From Elysia chlorotica (taxonomy: Eukaryota; Mollusca; Gastropoda; Plakobranchidae), in the NCBI GenBank assembly GCA_003991915.1, contig RQTK01000012.1, forward strand, positions 583,394 to 647,393: a DNA stretch of 64,000 nt, given 5' to 3'. Made by a program: the position numbers and the translations under genes. Positions 24,311-64,000 of the stretch are shown piece after piece. How positions within the stretch are numbered: position 1 is the first letter of the stretch; each line of letters starts with the position of its first letter. A model generated the notes under the pieces. That model worked only from the letters and a program-made list of their open reading frames with translations. It had not been told where the DNA came from and made no database searches.

Positions 24311-25644
24311 TTTTTATAAACCACTACTTTTGTACCATACTGATTTCTACACATCATAAATCACATTTTAATCTAGATTGGTAACTTCCGAATTTTCTTT
24401 CGAACTTTCAATACATGTACTTAAACCATATGTTCAACGTATTGCCTTATATGTGACACAAAAAAACAAAACAGAACAAAACAAAACAAAACCCAAACAG
24501 CAGCCTGTTTTATTGCTGTGAGGGCATGAATAAATTATGTGTAATAATCTACTGTGTCCAAATTACAATGTTTCCATTTCACTACTGCTTGACATTATTA
24601 GTGCCAACAATTGTCTTTAGAGAGTGAGGGATATCTGAAAAGTCATTCAATCGTGTGTCATGGACAATTGATTCTTTAATGAACAAAAATTTTGTATTTA
24701 CAGTTACTCTTTGTTATATGCTACATAACTTGGGTAGAAATGAGACAACAAATAAAAACAGGTTGGCCAATGTCCTTAAAACTTACAATTACTTTCCTTT
24801 TCACGAAAATTATTCTTTGTATCTTTTAAGTAAAGCTTTACCATTCTTTTTTTTAAAAATACTTAATGAATGTCTTTAGAAGTTATAGTGTAGCCTATAT
24901 TTTTATGTTTGTATTTATGTTAAAAGAATTTTATGGCACAGTTGTACTTACTAATCATACATCATGAGTAATTTGCTGTTATACATGCATTTTTCTTTCT
25001 TCTACTGCGTTGCACACATTTATTACTTCCATTTCTTTTTTCTTCCTTAATTTGATTTCCATGGTGCTGTTTCCCTGTTTTATTCTAGTCTTAACTGTGG
25101 ATGAAAAAAAAAGGGAACAAAACAATTTATAAAGTACTTAATTCCCATTTCAAATTGTCTTTCTCACCTGAAAAATAAAAGTAATAAAATGTTTCCTTTG
25201 ATTCTAAATAAACTTATGAAATTTTTAGCCATGCCTCAGTGTTCCTATGTTTTAATGCTGTTATTTTCTCTATGTTGTTATAAAATTATTTTAATGTTCA
25301 TAGCATATATTATGTATACTTACATTTTCAATTTGAAAATTTCTATTCGAATCTTTGAATTTCTGGCCTTCATTTAAAAGTACTACTGAGGTATCTAACA
25401 TCTATGACTTTTAATATTACATAAGATAAAGTGAATGCCAAAAAAAAAAAATGATATTTGGTTTTTCTAATTTCTCTACAGGCAAGTTTTTTTAAAAGTT
25501 AAGATCCTATGATAATTTCAGAACTCTAGTTCGATTCTCCTATTTAACCCTATCCGTATGTCGTGTTTTACTATCGCATCAGTAAGTCGGGGGTGATTTT
25601 TTTTATGCCCCCACATTTTTATAAGCAGCCAACAATGTAGAAAG

Positions 25645-25865
25645 AATTAAAGGAGTAGGAGCAGCAGGAGGAGGAGGGCCAGGAGGAACAAGAGAAGTAG
25701 CAGTGATATGAACAGGAGGCGCAGGCCAAAGAGGAGTAAGAGGAGGAACAACAGTCACAGTAGAAGATGTAGGTACAATGTACATGGAAGAGGTGCAGGG
25801 GAAGCAAAAGATGAACAGGAGGATGTGCAGGTGCAGGCGGAGAACATGAAGAATGAGCTGAGTGT
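25645..25865. repeat. Purine-rich (AGGAGC-like) low-complexity tract
   Basis: Irregular AGG/AGC/GAA triplets over about 220 bp. Open frames on both strands here are composition artefacts. Confidence 0.75.
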
Positions 25866-26274
25866 AGCATGTAGCTTAACACAGGTTTCGATAATTGCAT
25901 CTCAGGTTTTCCCATATTGTGCCTTTTTGCTCAAATCCAATGTACATATTTAGTACAATTTCGGCAATAGTGGAAGCCGTTTCAGCCAAAGTTATTCCAT
26001 TTTTTTGGGACACACCAGTATTGTTCAACAAGAAAAAAAGTAATTGTGTAGCCAATAGTTTTCCATGTCCAGTTTGTTTCCTTTCAATTACATGAATTGT
26101 TGCTTGTTTGTTATGTTTTGTCGATTGGTGTGTAATGTCAGCACTATATAGGCTATATTGTGGACGGACCTCATGACAAACATCTAACAATTTTATATAG
26201 ATAGTGTGGTGATATCATGACTCTTGTCTCAGATGGTCACATTAAACAAAAGCGGACAAATAAATATTTGACCG

Positions 26275-26545
26275 ATAGTGGAGACCAACGCTCTACCATT
26301 TGCAGGAGACAAGGTAGTCCTGGTGTAGAACATCGGGTGGTCAATGGTTTGAGCCCCACTCTGGCTACTTCATTCCATAGTGGTTGGGCCCGTGTCAATT
26401 TAATGTGACCATTTGAGATAGTCATACTATCCCCGCACTGTGACTGTGTGGCAGCACGTAGAATTGTTCAGACGTTATTCTTTGGGCCCCTTCACAATAT
26501 AGCCCTGTAGTGCTAACTTTAGACGCTGAGCCACAACCCATTACC
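26275..26545 (+). mobile_element. SINE copy 5
   Basis: Head with GTAGAACATCGGGTGGTC and GGTTTGAGCCCC, core GTCAATTTAATGTGACC, CCCCGCACTGTGACTGTGTG and the 3' portion ending near GCTAACTTTAGACGC. Confidence 0.8.
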
Positions 26546-27569
26546 CATACTGCCACTTGAGACAGTTCAGTTCGCCACCCATATGAATTGATACACCAAC
26601 TAGCATTAGTCAGTCATCTGCAGCCTCTTTTGCTTGATCAGCTGACTACAACACAAGGCAAAGGTCATGTCTTCCAATACAATCACATGACTTTTGTTTG
26701 AATCACTTTTCCTGTAGAGGTTTCCATGTGGAAATCTGTAACATCAATCTGATCAACTCAGAACAATAAGCTGTATTGAAGGAATATAAAAGTTGTTTAA
26801 AACACACATAAAGGTTGTTATTAAAGACGCAGTTTTATTTTTTTAGAATCAAAATAAAATACAAATCTTTGATGGAAGACAGAAGAACATATAATAAGAA
26901 GACATACTTGATAAACAGATGCATGCCAAACACTCGAACAGAAAAAAAAAAAGATTAAATTCATCTCTATTTTCCTTGCCCCTCAAGGTAATTTATATTC
27001 AGTTTTTGAATTGTGAATCACATAAAGACTAGTTTTATTTTTAAAAATTATGTAATTTTATTTTAGTTGTTTTGCAAGCTTGTAAAAGAGACAAACGGCT
27101 GACAAAAAGTATAGTGAGGACATAAATTAATTGTTAGAAATATTTAATTATTAAATCATTTGAATCTTCTAAAAGTTCATCAAAATACTAAGAAGGTCAA
27201 TTTGTTTAAACTAGAAAAAAAAGTAATTTTTTATTTCCTGTCTAGTCCAACACATTTATTTTGTTACAAGTAAATACATTTTCTTCCAGGTAACAAAACA
27301 GAAAACCTGCATTAAGGAAATAGAGTTTTCCTTGCTTATTGAAATAATAAGCTTGTCAATCTTAATTTCTGATTTTTTTTTTCTAATCTACATGTACATA
27401 CTTTCCACAGGTTATTAGTAAAAGATTATGAAACAAATCATAAAAGCCAGTGGTTTTAGGTATGGCTAGAAAGCCAGAGTACTTAAGTCTTAAACTGGTC
27501 TTCACATTTTACAATCCTGGAGGGGGTAAAAAAATTAAAGGCACAGACAGTGTAGAAGCTTTACGATGA

Positions 27570-27571
27570 TG

Positions 27572-27641
<70 letters not shown>
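27570..27641. repeat. (AAT)n microsatellite
   Basis: About 24 uninterrupted AAT triplets. Confidence 0.97.
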
Positions 27642-27644
<3 letters not shown>

Positions 27645-30114
27645 TCTCTTTCTTTCGTCTGACAATCACTCTCTAGGCAAGGAAGAAGTCCTAGTCTATG
27701 ATGCTGGACTTTGAGAAATCAACAAACCAAGCCAAAATAGATGGGGAAAATTCAAGATTGACTTTTCATATGTTTTTCTCACATCAAATATAGTATATAT
27801 TCTACAAATATTTGATTTCATTTATTCAAAAATATTCTAGGCATGCTCTGAGGGTAGTTTTTTAGCAAAGCTATTAAATATGACATAAAGGATGTAAAGA
27901 GCTCCACAGTGCATTGGTTATCAATAAATGAAGGCCCATAACGTATGTTCACACATTACTTACATAAGCACACTTAAATGTCAACAAGACTACAACAAAA
28001 GGAAAAAAAAAAAGGTCACTTAAATAAGGCCACGACATGTTAACTACTCTATGCATTATAAGATAATAATGTGACAAGACAGATAAAACTTATTTTTAAC
28101 TTACATACAAAATAATGTAATAAAAATCAATCACACATACACATGATACATGTGTATTCATGCATACTCAAATAACTCAGTTTTGCCTCAATATTGTAGA
28201 AAAAAAAATTTTTTTTTTTAAATACCTCTATTATTAGTATATACATATAATACTATAAAAAGAGCATTTTTGTATTGTTTGGTATCAGAACCTATTAAAA
28301 TGATTTCAAGGAGGAGAAAAAAAACAACCAAGCTGAAAACAAGCTTTACAGCAGCTTCCTTTAAATCAGGGTAAATATAAATACATGTATATATTTCATT
28401 CAAATGATTCAATACTGTTATCAAACTACCTTTCACAACATGTCACTCCTTTAGTTTAGTTTACAAAGATATAAACACCTTCCATTAAAAAACACATACA
28501 TACACTTGATTAATGATAAACTTCTTCAAAGACTATTTTACAGCACAAAGGTTTAAACAAAAAAATCATTTCATGAGTATTTTTTTCAATTTCTTGACTA
28601 GTTTAACACTATGAACATTCACATGCTATAAAAGTTAATATTCTTTAGGATTAAGTGCTACATTGAGGTTCCAAGAAATCAAATAAAAACAAAACAGAAG
28701 AAGAAATTGTTAAACGTTTCATGCATGCAGATGGAATTTAAAGAGACACAATCATAGAGAAGTAACCTCCTGAGGAGGTACAGACAATCATAAATTTAAC
28801 TATGGTGAGGGCAATTTAATAATTTTAGGCAGTGTATAAAACATGCAGACAACAAAACTGATTCGCTTGTTAAGAAAAATTCACTCTTACAATAAAATAG
28901 GTTGTATATAAAATGTGTAGGTCAATTTCCGGCTATATAAATATGTAAAAAAGATTTCATATACACATATTTTGTTTTGTTTATTATTTAAAAAAAAAGG
29001 GATCTTAACCTTAAATTGTATCTTATAGTCCTATTCTACCAATCTGTAATTTCATAATTTTTAACAGACATTTAGTGCTATTATAGTGGTCTAGTAGTAA
29101 TATCCAATACATATCAAGTAACAATTGTATCAAAACTGACAGGCAAAACGAGCAAACCATGAGACTAAAGGTTGATTGATTCAAATAAATGTTCACATCT
29201 AAAGTTATAAAATGTACAAATAAGATAAGAAGCATGTAGTCATACTGATAGAGTATATAATGAAAAAAAAAATTATTCAGACCATTTGCTCTTTCCAAAT
29301 CATTTGTCTTTTGTCTCTCTCACGACTTTACAATTCTCTTTTGCTCTCTCTCTCTCCCCTCTTTCTCTCTCTCTTTATACTCTCCTCTTTTATTCATGCC
29401 TTATTCCATTTCCTCAGACCACATCTTGTTTAGGCACATACAATACAAAAAATGTCTGTAAAACAGAACAATGTCTAGCCTGCATGAAAGAAAACGAATA
29501 AGTTCTAGCCGCTCAGTAGTCTATTTCTAGATGCTATGATCCTTAACTTTTATCCTGCCTCAAGATCAACATCACCTTGCTTTGACAAGTAACCAATATA
29601 TCAAATGATGTTTGTCTAACTCAGGAAGGATAAAATCAATGACAGCTTCACAGCGGTACTAGAACAAATCGATCTAAGTTACCTGGATAGTTTTCGAAAA
29701 ATTTAACCATTATTTTTCACTCTCCGATCAGAAATAACAGCAGGCCTATACAGGTGAAAAACACTCTGATTCAATGAACAAAAAAAAAAAATCTAAATGC
29801 ATTAACATATTATTATGTTTTAGGCAGTGAATGAAGTTACTCTCTCATGCATTGATGAACAATACAATGTATGCAATAGGTCCGGTCCACATGAGATTAG
29901 GCAAATTGAAAAACCGTGTTCAGGTCAAATTTTCCCCTTAAGGGAGCAAATAATGATTCCTCCTTTACTATCTCAAATCTAACACCCCTTGTTGGACTTA
30001 GTACATACCACCTACGGTTTTATGACATACAATTATAAACACAACCAAGAACAAGTTTAGGACGACAAATAATTATTCCCTCTAGTGCTGGTATGAAGCA
30101 AACATAACAGGATT

Positions 30115-63910
<33,796 letters not shown>

Positions 63911-63934
63911 CTGAGTGATTGAAAGATAGAGATA

Positions 63935-64000
63935 GAGAGGGAGAGAGAGAGAGAGAGAGGGAGAGAGAGAGAGAGAGGGAGAGAGAGAGAGAGAGAGAGA
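63935..64000. repeat. (GA)n microsatellite at window edge
   Basis: GA dinucleotides with GGGA interruptions running off the right edge, just upstream of exon a. Confidence 0.95.

Larger units (their letters stand above)
22606..30114. other. Intergenic region between convergent genes
   Basis: No coding exon recognised. Besides the minisatellite, SINE and microsatellites listed separately it is AT-rich filler. The 3' UTR of the minus-strand Ig gene must begin at 30114 and run left; many TTTATT words (AATAAA on the minus strand) occur but none can be chosen. Confidence 0.5.

Noticed and set aside
25603-25953. Overlapping ORFs of Arg/Ser- or Pro/Cys-rich proteins
   Set aside because: Composition artefact of a purine-rich low-complexity tract; no splice or homology support.

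Overview
The window is eukaryotic nuclear DNA, most likely from a mollusc and probably a gastropod. It is AT-rich and intron-rich, with tRNA-derived SINEs, decayed non-LTR retrotransposons, small inverted-repeat elements and many microsatellites. Two protein genes account for essentially all recognisable coding sequence. They converge on an intergenic stretch of about 8 kb (22051-30114). The species assignment is inference from gene content and repeat style.

Left third, plus strand (2115-22050): a Greatwall/MASTL kinase gene. I could place 15 coding exons whose intron phases agree at every junction. The kinase domain is split in the way typical of Greatwall: N-lobe, HRD and DFG lie in exons 1-7, a very long Ser/Pro-rich insert follows in exons 8-10, and the APE motif, C-lobe and AGC-type tail lie in exons 11-15. 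The predicted protein has about 1,495 residues, far longer than the roughly 880-residue vertebrate protein. The large exon 10 holds one reading-frame break near 14.10-14.25 kb.

Right half, minus strand (30115-63910, continuing beyond the right edge): a cell-surface immunoglobulin-superfamily gene. I reconstructed 25 phase-consistent coding exons giving at least 1,303 residues; the N-terminus and any signal peptide lie outside the window. The visible order is three consecutive Ig pairs that each resemble the Ig1-Ig2 tandem of the netrin receptor UNC5, including the additional Cys pair of UNC5 Ig1. After these come a 12-nt microexon, a large Ser/Glu/Pro-rich exon with a 25-residue repeat, an unassigned region with 16 cysteines, a second Glu/Gly-rich stalk and a C-terminal hydrophobic tail typical of GPI anchoring. 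No thrombospondin, ZU5 or death-domain exon is visible. This UNC5-like ectodomain array on a predicted GPI anchor is the most unusual object in the window.

The rest is introns, untranslated sequence and repeats: at least nine copies of one SINE family with a shared core, a TA-flanked MITE pair, TTAA-type MITE candidates, two larger dispersed repeat families, non-LTR remnants of several kinds, intronic minisatellites (some starting exactly at exon edges) and long (GA)n, (TC)n and (AAT)n tracts. Coordinates were counted by hand from the sequence. No similarity search was run, so family names rest on recognised motifs.
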